Source: Mycobacteriales bacterium (GTDB lineage: Bacteria > Actinomycetota > Actinomycetes > JAFAQI01 > DASSKL01). Taken from it: a DNA stretch of 64,000 bases. This document shows, in pieces, positions 8,484-16,888 of this stretch. Position 1 is the first letter of the stretch, and each line of letters starts with the position of its first letter. The position numbers and the translations under genes are program-made. Location of the stretch: NCBI GenBank assembly GCA_035690485.1, contig DASSKL010000060.1:25937-89936 (forward strand), read 5' to 3'. A model generated the notes under the pieces. It saw only the letters and a list, made by a program, of their open reading frames with translations. It did not search any database and was not told where the DNA came from.

Positions 8484-8648
8484 ATGGGTTTGATATTTCG
8501 CAGCCGCAAGCGCACCGGTCGCAACTCCTGGCTGAACGTCAGCAAGCGAGGTGCTTCGGTCTCCGAGCGGGTGGGGCCGGTGACCGTCAACAGCCGCGGC
8601 GGGATGCGAATCCGGCTCGGAAAGGGCTTGAGCTGGCGGATCAAGTAG
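8484..8648 (+). CDS. Small DUF4236-like protein
   Basis: A 54-residue basic protein: MGLIFRSRKRTGRNSWLNV, then SKRGASVSERVGPVTVNSRGG and a C-terminal GKGLSWRIK. The pattern (short basic N-terminus, L-N-x-S-K-x-G-x-S-V-S) matches the small DUF4236 family, whose function is unknown. It stands alone between the divergent YCII gene and the convergent toxin gene. Confidence 0.65.
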   Translation: MGLIFRSRKRTGRNSWLNVSKRGASVSERVGPVTVNSRGGMRIRLGKGLSWRIK

Positions 8649-8724
8649 GCCGCTCCGATGGTTACGCGCCGGTCCGCGTTAGCTGTACGCACTTACGTGC
8701 CGTGTAAGTGACGTCGCGGATCAG

Positions 8725-9108
8725 TCAGGGTCGGTGACGCGACGCCGGCTGGAGCCATACTTCGACCGGTTGATCGGTCTTGGCCGCGGCCGCGATCCAG
8801 TCGTCGATTGCCGCGATCAGCTTGCCGATGCCGCGCCTGGTGCGGGGGAACGTCCGGCTGCTCGTGAACAGGACACCAGGCCCGGCGGGGTCGTCGACGA
8901 CAAGTGCACGGAAGTCGCGGACGTTCTCTGTCACGACGCGGCAACTGTGCTCGCGTGCCCATGCCAGCAGTTCCGGGTCGGTCATGGCTCGCAGCTGTGG
9001 ATCCTCGGCGACCGCGACGACGTCGTGGCCACGCTCGCGCAGCTGCGTCGCAATGACCAGGGGGAACATCTCGTCGAGAAGGAGACGCGCTGCGGGTCCG
9101 GTGCTCAC
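8725..9108 (-). CDS. DUF5615 PIN-like toxin of a type II TA pair
   Basis: A 127-residue protein starting at the GTG that overlaps the antitoxin stop (GTGA). RLLLDEMFPLVIATQLRERG with acidic residues D12-E13, MTDPELLAWARE (D44, E46) and RVVTENVRDFR (D65) are the conserved blocks of the DUF5615/Mut7-C PIN-like nucleases, which are predicted RNases related to VapC. Length is typical. The gene follows its antitoxin in the same transcript, as is usual for VapBC-like systems. Confidence 0.8.
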   Translation of the reverse strand: MSTGPAARLLLDEMFPLVIATQLRERGHDVVAVAEDPQLRAMTDPELLAWAREHSCRVVTENVRDFRALVVDDPAGPGVLFTSSRTFPRTRRGIGKLIAAIDDWIAAAAKTDQPVEVWLQPASRHRP

Positions 9109-9527
9109 GAGAGCAGACGCTGCCTGATGTGCCACTCCTCCTCGGCGGCGCGGGACTCCGCCTCGCGGTCCTCGATCTCGGCGTCGATCTCGTCGGAATA
9201 CGCCGCGTAGTAGCGCAGCGCCGTCTCGATTCGCGCGGCAGGCAGGTCGAGCCTCTCGGCGATCGCCGTCACCGCCCGTGCCCCTCGCGGGTCGATCTCC
9301 TTCGCGACGGTGACGACTTCCCAGATGTCAGGGCCCAGGGCAAGGGCTGCCCGTCGCCCAGCGGGGCCGTCTTTGAACACGACGCCGGGATGCTCGGCCA
9401 TCCGCAGTCCCTCATCGACCAGCAGCTGGGCCAGTCCGGACGGTGTCGCTCCGGGCACCGTCTGCGCCCTGCGCCGCAGTCGATCCAGCACGGCACTATC
9501 GAATCTGATCGACAGCGGCGTACTCAT
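9105..9527 (-). CDS. Ribbon-helix-helix/DUF433-like antitoxin of the TA pair
   Basis: A 140-residue protein. The N-terminus MSTPLSIRFDSAVLDRLRRRA is a ribbon-helix-helix type DNA-binding segment; the middle and C-terminal part (DPRGARAVTAIAERLDLPAA, followed by a helix ETALRYYAAYSDEIDAEIEDRE) resembles the DUF433-linked antitoxins that accompany DUF5615 toxins. It is first in the operon, and an 18-bp palindrome sits 9 bp upstream of its ATG, as expected for autoregulation. The start appears leaderless. Confidence 0.8.
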   Translation of the reverse strand: MSTPLSIRFDSAVLDRLRRRAQTVPGATPSGLAQLLVDEGLRMAEHPGVVFKDGPAGRRAALALGPDIWEVVTVAKEIDPRGARAVTAIAERLDLPAARIETALRYYAAYSDEIDAEIEDREAESRAAEEEWHIRQRLLS

Positions 9528-9533
9528 GTAGCA

Positions 9534-9553
9534 ATTGTAGCGCGCGCGCTACA
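9534..9553 (-). promoter_or_regulatory. TA operon operator overlapping a leaderless promoter
   Basis: TGTAGCGCGCGCGCTACA (9536-9553) is a perfect 18-bp palindrome. On the minus strand its edge forms part of a -10 hexamer TACAAT (9539-9534) that ends six bases before the antitoxin ATG at 9527, so the transcript probably starts at or next to the start codon. Binding of the antitoxin dimer would cover the -10 element. The palindrome is seen directly; the regulator and transcription start are inferred. Confidence 0.7.
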
Positions 9554-9803
9554 CAGGCCAATTCGCAAGGTTGGCAAGATCCGCAAGCGCCGATCCGAGG
9601 CTGGACCGCCTACAGCTTCGCCTTGCATGCTTGGCCGGTTGCGAGAAACGGAGAGGCAGGTCATGGCCGAGAGCATCAACCGCGGTTTTGCGCGACGGCT
9701 CCGCGAGGAGAGTGAGCGGTCCAAGGACTCGCCCTATCCGGCGGGAACGAGTGGCAGTCGCCCCAATAGAGATCGGACCTCGGTCCCAGCCGAGACAACC
9801 TCG

Positions 9804-10766
9804 TCACGCAACCGCGTTGATGTACGTGCCGACCAGGACGAGGAACGAGAAGGCGACACCGGCGATCCACCCCAGTGCCAGCAGTCGCAACCGGCGCAGC
9901 CGGGCGCCAGCAACACCGACCAGTAACGCTGCCGCGAACACGGCCACCCAGACCGCGGTGTGATGCGTGTGGGTGATGCCTTCCCCAACCGCGACGACTG
10001 CAACGACCGCGGCAAGGAACATCGCCAGACCGAGCATTGTGTACTCGTACAGCGAAGGAGGCACCTGTTCGCTCTCCGCGTCGCGCACGTCCCGCCTGCG
10101 CACGTGCTTGTCCAGCTCTTGCCATACCTGGCTCGTCACGCTGTCGGCAAGTCCCTCTTGGGCCAAGGATCTGCGCCACTCATCGGCGGCGTGTCCGTGC
10201 AGCACCGCTGCATCGCCGCATCGAGTGCGGTCGGCGCCGGTGGCATCCGGGGCGCCCCAAAGAATCACGACTGGGTGCACGGTCTCTACGCCGTAGCTCT
10301 TCAACCACAGCCAGAGATCGTGGGCGTTGTCGGTGGCCTGCTGCGCCGCTTTGATGACTCGTCCGCCTGGACCTGAAATCTCCCAGGGGTCAGCGCCCCA
10401 TTTGGTCTCGACGGCATAGACGCCGCCAGGCCCGATTAGGACGTGGTCGATATCGCGTTGCTTCAGCATGACGTGGTTGAGCACCCGCCACCCGCGTCGC
10501 CGCAGCTTCCGCAGCTCAGAGGCCGTCCACTGCTCAGCCAGATCGCCCATCATGGTCGACGCCGTCCCGGTCGCCTGCGCTACCCAGAACGCGACCGCGC
10601 CCAGGTCACCCGCTACGACCAGCCCGGCGCAGAAGGCCCGAAACTGACCGTCCGGCATGAACCAGAGTGCCAGCGAGCCAAGGGCTAGCGGCAGACTCGC
10701 CATAAGCGCCAGGTAGCGCCAGTGGTTGCGTGCTGTGCTCCCGCTGCAACCAGGAAAAGGGAGCAC
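9804..10766 (-). CDS. NERD-domain (nuclease-related) membrane protein
   Basis: A 320-residue protein with hydrophobic helices near residues 18-36 and 45-65, a cytoplasmic NERD domain at about 75-200, and three hydrophobic helices after residue 235. The NERD core is RDIDHVLIGPGGVYAVETKW, with D107, E120 and K122 matching the D...(D/E)xK nuclease-like pattern. NERD proteins are predicted DNA-processing factors. It diverges from the PLD/helicase/DUF3427 gene across 92 bp, suggesting a functional pairing in a defence-type locus (inference). The GTG start at 10766 lacks a clear ribosome-binding site, so a later start is possible. Confidence 0.8.
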   Translation of the reverse strand: MLPFPGCSGSTARNHWRYLALMASLPLALGSLALWFMPDGQFRAFCAGLVVAGDLGAVAFWVAQATGTASTMMGDLAEQWTASELRKLRRRGWRVLNHVMLKQRDIDHVLIGPGGVYAVETKWGADPWEISGPGGRVIKAAQQATDNAHDLWLWLKSYGVETVHPVVILWGAPDATGADRTRCGDAAVLHGHAADEWRRSLAQEGLADSVTSQVWQELDKHVRRRDVRDAESEQVPPSLYEYTMLGLAMFLAAVVAVVAVGEGITHTHHTAVWVAVFAAALLVGVAGARLRRLRLLALGWIAGVAFSFLVLVGTYINAVA

Positions 10767-10858
10767 GGCTCTAGTCGGCGTGCGTAGGGTCGTGGGGCCA
10801 GCATTTCGATTCGGCCGACTTCGCTCGTCAGAATGACCAGCGTGCGAAGCTCGACCGC

Positions 10859-13800
10859 GTGACCGACCCTCTGGCCGAAGGCGTGTACGAGTCGCTTCGA
10901 ACCTCGGGTTTGGAAGGCGCCCTCGCGCTCGTCCGCGACCTCGAGCCGAGATTCGCCCCGGTTGATCCGGCGGACGCTCCCGACGTCCTCGCTCGCCACG
11001 TGGCTCGGGCAGTACGCCGGCTGCTCGCTGACGAGCGCGACGAGGGGAAGCAGGCGGCGATCATCAACGAGTTGATGGACGTCGTGCACGCGCCCGACGA
11101 GCGGCTTGTCGATGGCCTCGAGCAACTGGTCCTCCTCACCCGGGCCATCGCCCCGGGCGTGTACGAGTTACAGCGGCCAGCAACCCCGCTGTCGTCCGCG
11201 GCCCTGCTCACCAACGGGCCGGACGAGCCCACCCTCGGCTCGGAACTAAGGGCGGAGCTGTCCAGCGCGGACCGGGTTGACCTGCTGTGCGCCTTCATCC
11301 GCTGGCACGGGCTACGCGTCTTGGAGGAGCCGCTACTCCGGCTGCGTGACCGCGGCGTCCGCCTGCGGGTCATCACCACGACCTACGTCGGTGCGACCGA
11401 GCGGCGGGCTATCGACGAGCTCGTCCGACGCTTCGGCGCCGACGTACGCATCACCTACGAGACCCAGTCCACCCGCCTTCACGCCAAGGCATGGCTGCTG
11501 CGGCGCAATTCCGGTTTCGACACCGCGTTCGTCGGCAGCTCCAACCTGTCGAGGTCGGCGCTCGTCGACGGCTTGGAGTGGAACGTTCGGTTGTCGGGTG
11601 TCGCGACGCCGGAACTGCTGCGAAAGTTCGCCGCGACGTTCGACACCTACTGGGCTGATCCGGCGTTTGTGCGGTACGACCCGGCCAGCGACGCGGACCG
11701 GCTCGATGACGCGCTGGCGCGTGCCGGTTCCCGAGGCGCCTCGTCCGCCGACATCACGCTGTCCGGTCTGGAGGTCCGCCCCCTGCCCCACCAGACCGAG
11801 ATCCTCGAGGCACTCGAGGCCGAGCGGGAGATCCATCACCGGCACCGCAACCTTGTCGTCGCGGCAACGGGCACCGGCAAGACGGTCGTCGCCGCGCTGG
11901 ACTATCGACGGCTTCGGGAGCAGCGGGACGGCCAGGCGCGTCTGCTGTTCGTCGCCCACCGGCAAGAGATCCTGCAGCAGTCGCTTCGGATGTACCGGGA
12001 AGTGCTCGCGGACGGCGCATTCGGCGAGCTGTACGTCGCGGGCAACCGGCCCGAGCGGTGGAGCCACGTCTTCGCCAGCGTTCAGTCGCTCGCCTCGTAC
12101 GGCGTCGACCGGATTGAGCCGAACCACTTCGACGTCGTGGTCATCGACGAGTTCCACCATGCGGAAGCACCTACCTACCGCCGTCTGCTCGACCACCTTC
12201 AGCCGGCGGAGCTACTCGGCTTGACGGCCACGCCCGAACGCGCCGACGGTGTCGACGTCCGCTCGTTCTTCGACAACCGTGCCGCCTACGAGCTGCGGCT
12301 CTGGGACGCCCTCGCGGCGGACCTGCTGGTGCCGTTCCATTACTTCGGCGTCGCAGACGATGTCGATCTGAGCGGCATCGAGTGGAAGCGCGGGCAGTAC
12401 GACGTCTCACTTCTCGACCGGGTCTACACCGGCAACGACGCCCGAGCCGCGAAGGTGCTGCGGACCCTTCGGGACAAGGTCACCGACGTCGGCACCATGC
12501 GTGCTCTTGGCTTCTGCGTGTCCATCGCGCACGCCGGGTACATGGCCGAGGTCTTCCGCCGAGCAGGCATCCCGGCGCTTGCAGTGTCCGGCGACACCGC
12601 GAACACCGCCCGCGCGGACGCGCTTCGCCAGCTGCGACAGCGAGAGGTGAACTGCCTGTTCGCCGCCGATCTGTTCAACGAGGGACTCGACGTCTCTGAG
12701 GTCGACACGGTTCTCTTCCTACGGCCGACGCAGAGCGCGACGATCTTCCTGCAGCAGCTCGGCCGCGGGCTGCGGCGGGCTCCTGGCAAGGCCGTGCTCA
12801 CCGCGCTGGACTTCATCGGCCAGCATCGGCGCGAGTTCCGCTTCGACGTCCGCTACCGGCCACTGACCGGCTCCACCCGTAAGGGTCTGGAACGGCAGAT
12901 CGAGACCGGCTTCCCCTTCCTGCCCTCCGGCTCGCAGCTGATCCTCGACCGGGTAGCCCAGCAGATCGTCCTCGACAACGTGCGTCGGCAATTGCGCCTC
13001 ACCCGCAAGCAGCTCGTCGCCGACCTGCGCTCCTACGGTGACCTCAGCCTTGCCCAGTACCTGGGTGAGTCCGGCCGCGATCTCGCGGACGTCTACCGCG
13101 GCAACGGCTCATGGACCGGGCTACGACGTGACGCGTCCCTACCGACGCTACCGCCGGGGCCGGACGACGAAGCGCTCCTGCGCCGGGTCTCCTCGCTCGC
13201 CCACGTGGATGACCCGGAACGGGCCGACCTCTACTCCACCCTCGCCGAGCCGGCGGGCCCGGACTACCAAGAACTCGATGAACGCCAGCAGCGGCTCGCG
13301 CGGATGCTCTTCTTCACGCTGTGGCCCAACCGAGGCGGCTTCACGTCGTACGCCGACGGCCTCGCCCACCTTCGGCGCCACCCGGCCGTCTGCGCCGAGC
13401 TGCGAGAGCTGATCGCGCTCGGGGTCGACCGCTCTCGGCACACACCACGGTCACTCGGCCAGGGCCTGCAGCACGTGCCCCTGCTCAGCCACGCGCACTA
13501 CCGCCGCGAGGAGGCCCTCGCTGCGCTCGGCTGGGCCAACCTCGAACGATCGGCCCGCGGCAACATCACCGGGGTCGCCTGGGCCGAAGAGACCCAGACC
13601 GACGCGTTGCTGATCAACCTGCGCAAGACCGAGCACGAGTTTTCGCCGACCACGATGTACCGCGACTACGCCATTAGCCCGGAGCTGTTCCACTGGGAAT
13701 CCCAGAACGCCACCTCCACGACTTCCGAGGCTGGCCGGCGGTACCTGGGGCAAGCAGGTCGCCGGACCCACGTCGTGCTCTTCGTCCGCGAGTCACCCAC

Positions 13801-13948
13801 CGACGATCTCGGCGCGGCACCGTTCCTGTGCCTCGGCCAAGCCACGTACGTCGACCACCGCGGCGAGCGACCGATCGCGATCACCTGGCACCTCGACCGC
13901 CCGATGCCGGCGGACACATTCCGCGTAGCCAGCGTTGTGGCGTCCTGA
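10859..13948 (+). CDS. PLD-nuclease / SF2 helicase / DUF3427 fusion protein
   Basis: A 1029-residue multidomain protein from a GTG start. A phospholipase-D-type HKD nuclease half-site occupies about residues 120-260 (H208-x-K210, then G226-S-S-N229). A superfamily 2 helicase follows: Walker A ATGTGKT with K341, DEFH box D430-E-F-H433, motif III GLTATPERADG and motif VI LGRGLRR around 634-640. The C-terminal third is DUF3427, ending in the typical LGQATYVDHRGERPIAITWH block. Such PLD-helicase-DUF3427 fusions are widespread in actinobacteria and frequent in defence islands, but the biochemical role is not established. Its neighbours (NERD, Fic, TA, integrase relic) fit an accessory locus. Confidence 0.9.
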   Translation: MTDPLAEGVYESLRTSGLEGALALVRDLEPRFAPVDPADAPDVLARHVARAVRRLLADERDEGKQAAIINELMDVVHAPDERLVDGLEQLVLLTRAIAPGVYELQRPATPLSSAALLTNGPDEPTLGSELRAELSSADRVDLLCAFIRWHGLRVLEEPLLRLRDRGVRLRVITTTYVGATERRAIDELVRRFGADVRITYETQSTRLHAKAWLLRRNSGFDTAFVGSSNLSRSALVDGLEWNVRLSGVATPELLRKFAATFDTYWADPAFVRYDPASDADRLDDALARAGSRGASSADITLSGLEVRPLPHQTEILEALEAEREIHHRHRNLVVAATGTGKTVVAALDYRRLREQRDGQARLLFVAHRQEILQQSLRMYREVLADGAFGELYVAGNRPERWSHVFASVQSLASYGVDRIEPNHFDVVVIDEFHHAEAPTYRRLLDHLQPAELLGLTATPERADGVDVRSFFDNRAAYELRLWDALAADLLVPFHYFGVADDVDLSGIEWKRGQYDVSLLDRVYTGNDARAAKVLRTLRDKVTDVGTMRALGFCVSIAHAGYMAEVFRRAGIPALAVSGDTANTARADALRQLRQREVNCLFAADLFNEGLDVSEVDTVLFLRPTQSATIFLQQLGRGLRRAPGKAVLTALDFIGQHRREFRFDVRYRPLTGSTRKGLERQIETGFPFLPSGSQLILDRVAQQIVLDNVRRQLRLTRKQLVADLRSYGDLSLAQYLGESGRDLADVYRGNGSWTGLRRDASLPTLPPGPDDEALLRRVSSLAHVDDPERADLYSTLAEPAGPDYQELDERQQRLARMLFFTLWPNRGGFTSYADGLAHLRRHPAVCAELRELIALGVDRSRHTPRSLGQGLQHVPLLSHAHYRREEALAALGWANLERSARGNITGVAWAEETQTDALLINLRKTEHEFSPTTMYRDYAISPELFHWESQNATSTTSEAGRRYLGQAGRRTHVVLFVRESPTDDLGAAPFLCLGQATYVDHRGERPIAITWHLDRPMPADTFRVASVVAS

Positions 13949-14002
13949 CCCGGCTGACCGTCCCGCGTTCGATGAGTGCATGGTGCGCTAACTGACAATA
14001 TG

Positions 14003-14047
14003 CACCTCCTTATTGGAGGTTCTGGGTTAACCTCTAATAAGGAGGTG
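14003..14047 (+). promoter_or_regulatory. Hairpin that sequesters the Fic ribosome-binding site
   Basis: Two 19-nt arms (14003-14021 and 14029-14047) are complementary at 18 of 19 positions around a 7-nt spacer. The right arm contains the Shine-Dalgarno AAGGAGGTG four bases before the TTG start of the Fic gene. The left arm contains CACCTCCTT, identical to the bacterial 16S rRNA 3' tail, so it is a perfect anti-Shine-Dalgarno. In RNA the stem would hide the RBS; in DNA the same dyad could be an operator. A -10-like GACAAT (13994-13999) would place the hairpin at the very start of the transcript (tentative). Confidence 0.8.
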
Positions 14048-14050
14048 GAC

Positions 14051-15331
14051 TTGTCGAAGCTTCTGCGTCGTCGCTGGCCGAGTGAGATGGCCGGCACCGG
14101 CGTCCCGCGGCGCGACCGCCGGTCATGCGACTACGAAGCGTACGTGCCGGACTCCTTGCTCGTCCGTCACTTTGTCTTCGACGGCGCGGTGGCCGCCGAT
14201 CTGGCAGACGCCGAAGCCGCAATCTCCCGCCTGAACATTGACGCGGTGGCGCTAATGGACACGGAGGCCCTCGCCCGAATCTTGCTCCGCGCCGAGGCGG
14301 TCGCCTCCTCACGAATAGAGGGGCTCGAGGTCGGACCGCGACGCCTGCTGCATGCGGAGGCCGCACGGCGCGGGCACGACCCATCAGCCGATGTCACCGC
14401 GGCCGAGGTGCTCGGGAACATCGACGCGATGGTGCACGCTCTCGACGCGGTCTCCGAGCAGGACCCGATCACTGTCGATCTGCTCCTCGAAGTCCATCGG
14501 CGGCTACTCGCGGACACCAGCATCCGTGAACACGGCGGACGCTTTCGTAACGAGCAGAACTGGATCGGGGGAAGCTCCTACAACCCGTGTTCCGCCGCGT
14601 TTGTGCCTCCTCCGCACGAACTCGTCCGCGATCTCATGGACGACCTCTGCGCGTTCTGCGACACCGACGACCTTCCAGCCGTCGCGCAGGCCGCGATCGC
14701 TCACGCCCAGTTCGAAACGATTCATCCATTCGTCGACGGCAACGGGCGCACGGGACGCGCGCTCATCCACCTCGTGCTGCGTCGACGTGGATTAGCACCA
14801 CGGGTGCTGCCGCCAGTGTCCTTGGTCCTTGCCACGCGGGCCACCAGCTACATCGCCGGGTTGACCGCGTTCCGCTATGTAGGGCCGCCGACCGGGACGC
14901 AGGCACGCGAGGGTCTGAATGAGTGGGTCGGAGAGTTCGCGGCTGCCTGCACCCGTGCAGTTGAAGATGCATTCGCCTTCGAGGCCAAGACGACAGAGCT
15001 CGAGCAGCAGTGGCGCGCTCAGTTGTCTCCCGTTCGTGCGAACTCAGCCCTTGACCTATTACTCCGAGCCCTACCCGGCGCACCGGTCATCACCGTCGAA
15101 AGCGCCGCTGCGCTCATCGGGCGCACGTACAAGCCCGCTAACGACGCCATCCAGCGCATGGTGGAGGCCGGCGTTCTACGTCAGGTGACTATCGGTCGGC
15201 GCAATCGGGCGTTCGAAGCGCCTGAAGTGATTGCGGCATTCACGGACCTGGAGCGACAGCTCGCCAGTCCGGAAGGCAACACGCGAACGAGCAAGCCCAG
15301 CCGTCCGGTACCTGCTCGCCGTCGGACATGA
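14051..15331 (+). CDS. Fic-domain protein, probable AMP-transferase (class II)
   Basis: A 426-residue Fic protein. The Fic core is complete: H225-P-F-V-D-G-N-G-R-T-G-R236 (HxFx(D/E)GNGRxxR). An N-terminal inhibitory motif S86-S-R-I-E90-G91 fits the (S/T)xxxE(G/N) rule of class II Fic proteins, which self-inhibit. The C-terminus (about 350-400, VITVESAAALIGRTYKPAND) looks like a winged-helix DNA-binding domain. The TTG at 14051 is preferred over the in-frame ATG at 13976 because AAGGAGGTG lies just before it. Family members transfer AMP to hydroxyl side chains of target proteins. The target here is unknown. Confidence 0.9.
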   Translation: MSKLLRRRWPSEMAGTGVPRRDRRSCDYEAYVPDSLLVRHFVFDGAVAADLADAEAAISRLNIDAVALMDTEALARILLRAEAVASSRIEGLEVGPRRLLHAEAARRGHDPSADVTAAEVLGNIDAMVHALDAVSEQDPITVDLLLEVHRRLLADTSIREHGGRFRNEQNWIGGSSYNPCSAAFVPPPHELVRDLMDDLCAFCDTDDLPAVAQAAIAHAQFETIHPFVDGNGRTGRALIHLVLRRRGLAPRVLPPVSLVLATRATSYIAGLTAFRYVGPPTGTQAREGLNEWVGEFAAACTRAVEDAFAFEAKTTELEQQWRAQLSPVRANSALDLLLRALPGAPVITVESAAALIGRTYKPANDAIQRMVEAGVLRQVTIGRRNRAFEAPEVIAAFTDLERQLASPEGNTRTSKPSRPVPARRRT

Positions 15332-15562
15332 CCTTGCGACTGAACCCTTGCCTCCGCAACTCACGGTCAGCATGATCAGGCCGGGCCGGCTGCTTTGGCG
15401 AACTGCAACCGAACGCTGCTGTCCGGAAGCCGGCCCCTGACCTCGGCTTCTGGCGCGATCCAGGAGCGGGCAGAACCGACTTTGGCTCCCCATTTGGGCT
15501 CTCGAGCCATGATCAACGATCTTGCCGACATTGTGATCATTCGCTGACCTGCACCAACGTGG

Positions 15563-15635
15563 CGCGCTCGGAGGGACTCGAACCCCCAACCTTCTGATCC
15601 GTAGTCAGATGCTCTATCCGTTGAGCTACGAGCGC
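15563..15635 (-). tRNA. tRNA-Arg (anticodon ACG)
   Basis: A 73-nt cloverleaf read on the minus strand: acceptor GCGCTCG (15635-15629) pairs with CGAGCGC (15570-15564), discriminator G at 15563. The D stem is GCTC/GAGC, the anticodon stem TCTGA/TCAGA encloses the loop CTACGGA (anticodon ACG), and the T loop is TTCGAGT. The CCA end is not encoded. The integrase relic lies about 100 bp away on its 5' side and the defence-like genes on its 3' side. Confidence 0.97.
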
Positions 15636-15740
15636 CAGAATTAAGGCTGTGACCTGCGGGTTTGCTTGACTACATCCCTTCGGCTCGCGAGCACAGCGCT
15701 GGTACAGCAAGTGATTCGGGCCGTGACATCGACTCGAGGT

Positions 15741-15995
15741 ATGACCAGTGTAGGACAGCTCGCGGAGCTGCTCCCGTCCTGGCAGCGGCGCCTCCGGGCT
15801 ATGAACCGTGCGCCACGGACCATCGTCAGCTACCTGGAGGCCGGCCGCCAGTTCGTCGACTTCCTGGCGCGAACCGGAATGCCCGCGACGGCCGGCCGCG
15901 ATCCGCCGCGAGCACATCGAGGCGTACATCGACGACGTGCTCGCGCGGCACTCACCGTCGACGGCCGCTAACCGCTACCGCTCCCTGCTGCGGCG
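15741..15995 (+). pseudogene. Broken tyrosine-recombinase (integrase) N-terminal fragment
   Basis: The first frame gives MTSVGQLAELLPSWQRRLRA and NRAPRTIVSYLEAGRQFVDF; the reading then moves to another frame near 15893-15900, where AIRREHIEAYIDDVLARH and STAANRYRSLLRR continue the same SAM-like core-binding domain. After that the coding pattern ends; there is no catalytic domain with the R-H-R-Y residues. So it is a frameshifted, truncated phage-type integrase. Its place next to a tRNA gene marks a decayed integrative element. Confidence 0.8.
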
Positions 15996-16026
15996 CGTTG
16001 CATCCGGATGTCCCGTCGATGCTCGG

Positions 16027-16713
16027 CTATGGGCGAGCCGGCATGTGTGCCTCGTTAGGTGCCAGTGCGCGGTCGGTCTCTTCTCGCCTGGCGGCTTCGT
16101 TGGAGGTGCCGGTGACGCGGGCGGCATGGGCGGCCGTGGACAGCAGCCACACGACGAATGTGCCGACGAACAACCGCTGGGCGAGCCCGAACTGGCTGTT
16201 GCCGAGCACGGGGACGAGGAAGAACGTGGTGATACCAAGCGCGGCGAACGCCTTGGTCACGGTTGCGTGTGCCCGCCATGCCGGTTCACGGCGAAACCGG
16301 TAAGCGGCGGTGATCATCGCCACCAGAATGAGCAGGAAGGCGGCCAGCCCAGCCACGTTGTGAATGTTGCCGTGCACCGTGGTCTTGGCGCCGGTGCGGT
16401 CGGTGTGGAACGCCGCGGAGACGGGACCGGCCAGAACGGAGGCGAGGGCGAGGAGCAGCGGCGTGACACGCGCGTTGCGACTCGTGCGGTAGATGCTCAC
16501 GGCGAGCAAGAAGATCCCGACGCCCAGTCCGCAGAACGCGATGATCATGGCGTTGCCGTCGGTTCCAAGGGCCAGCTCGCTGATCGCCTGCCGGGTGGGG
16601 CTGTAGTCGTGTCGCTGGATGAGGTTGAGCACGATCACGATCAGCGGGAACAACGACGTCAGCGCGACCGCGGCGGTGGCGAGGCCGCGGACGGGTCGGG
16701 TGGAGCTGTTCAC
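16027..16713 (-). CDS. DUF998-family membrane protein
   Basis: A 228-residue protein with about six hydrophobic helices. The GTG at 16713 is selected because GGAGGTG precedes it. Typical DUF998 features are YSPTRQAISELALG after the first helix and the conserved GNIHNVAGLAAFLL segment near the middle. The family is of unknown function; some members are annotated as general membrane proteins. It diverges from the histidine kinase gene and may be under its control (inference). Confidence 0.8.
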   Translation of the reverse strand: MNSSTRPVRGLATAAVALTSLFPLIVIVLNLIQRHDYSPTRQAISELALGTDGNAMIIAFCGLGVGIFLLAVSIYRTSRNARVTPLLLALASVLAGPVSAAFHTDRTGAKTTVHGNIHNVAGLAAFLLILVAMITAAYRFRREPAWRAHATVTKAFAALGITTFFLVPVLGNSQFGLAQRLFVGTFVVWLLSTAAHAARVTGTSNEAARREETDRALAPNEAHMPARP

Positions 16714-16888
16714 GAGGGCACCTCCGGGTTGGGAACGGGGGCACGTTAGGCATCGCGGACGGCGCCGGTCGTCAGCCTTGAGGTGTCTATGGCGGATGAC
16801 GTCGCCGGCCGGTTGTCGTCCCGGAGACGACACGGGTCATCTCGAAGGCGGACGTGCGAGGCGGTTTGGGTCGCTACGGTCGGGGTCC

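Noticed and set aside
9663..9926. Short plus-strand frame starting MAESINRGFARRLREESE
   Set aside because: It has an acceptable ribosome-binding site and a protein-like first 25 residues, but then overlaps the NERD gene antisense and becomes low-complexity. It may be a relic; not enough support to list.
8276..15560. Direct repeat of the tRNA-Arg 3' end as an attachment site
   Set aside because: I looked by eye for copies of the T-loop and acceptor sequence in this stretch and saw none; a computed repeat search would be needed to exclude short or degenerate copies.
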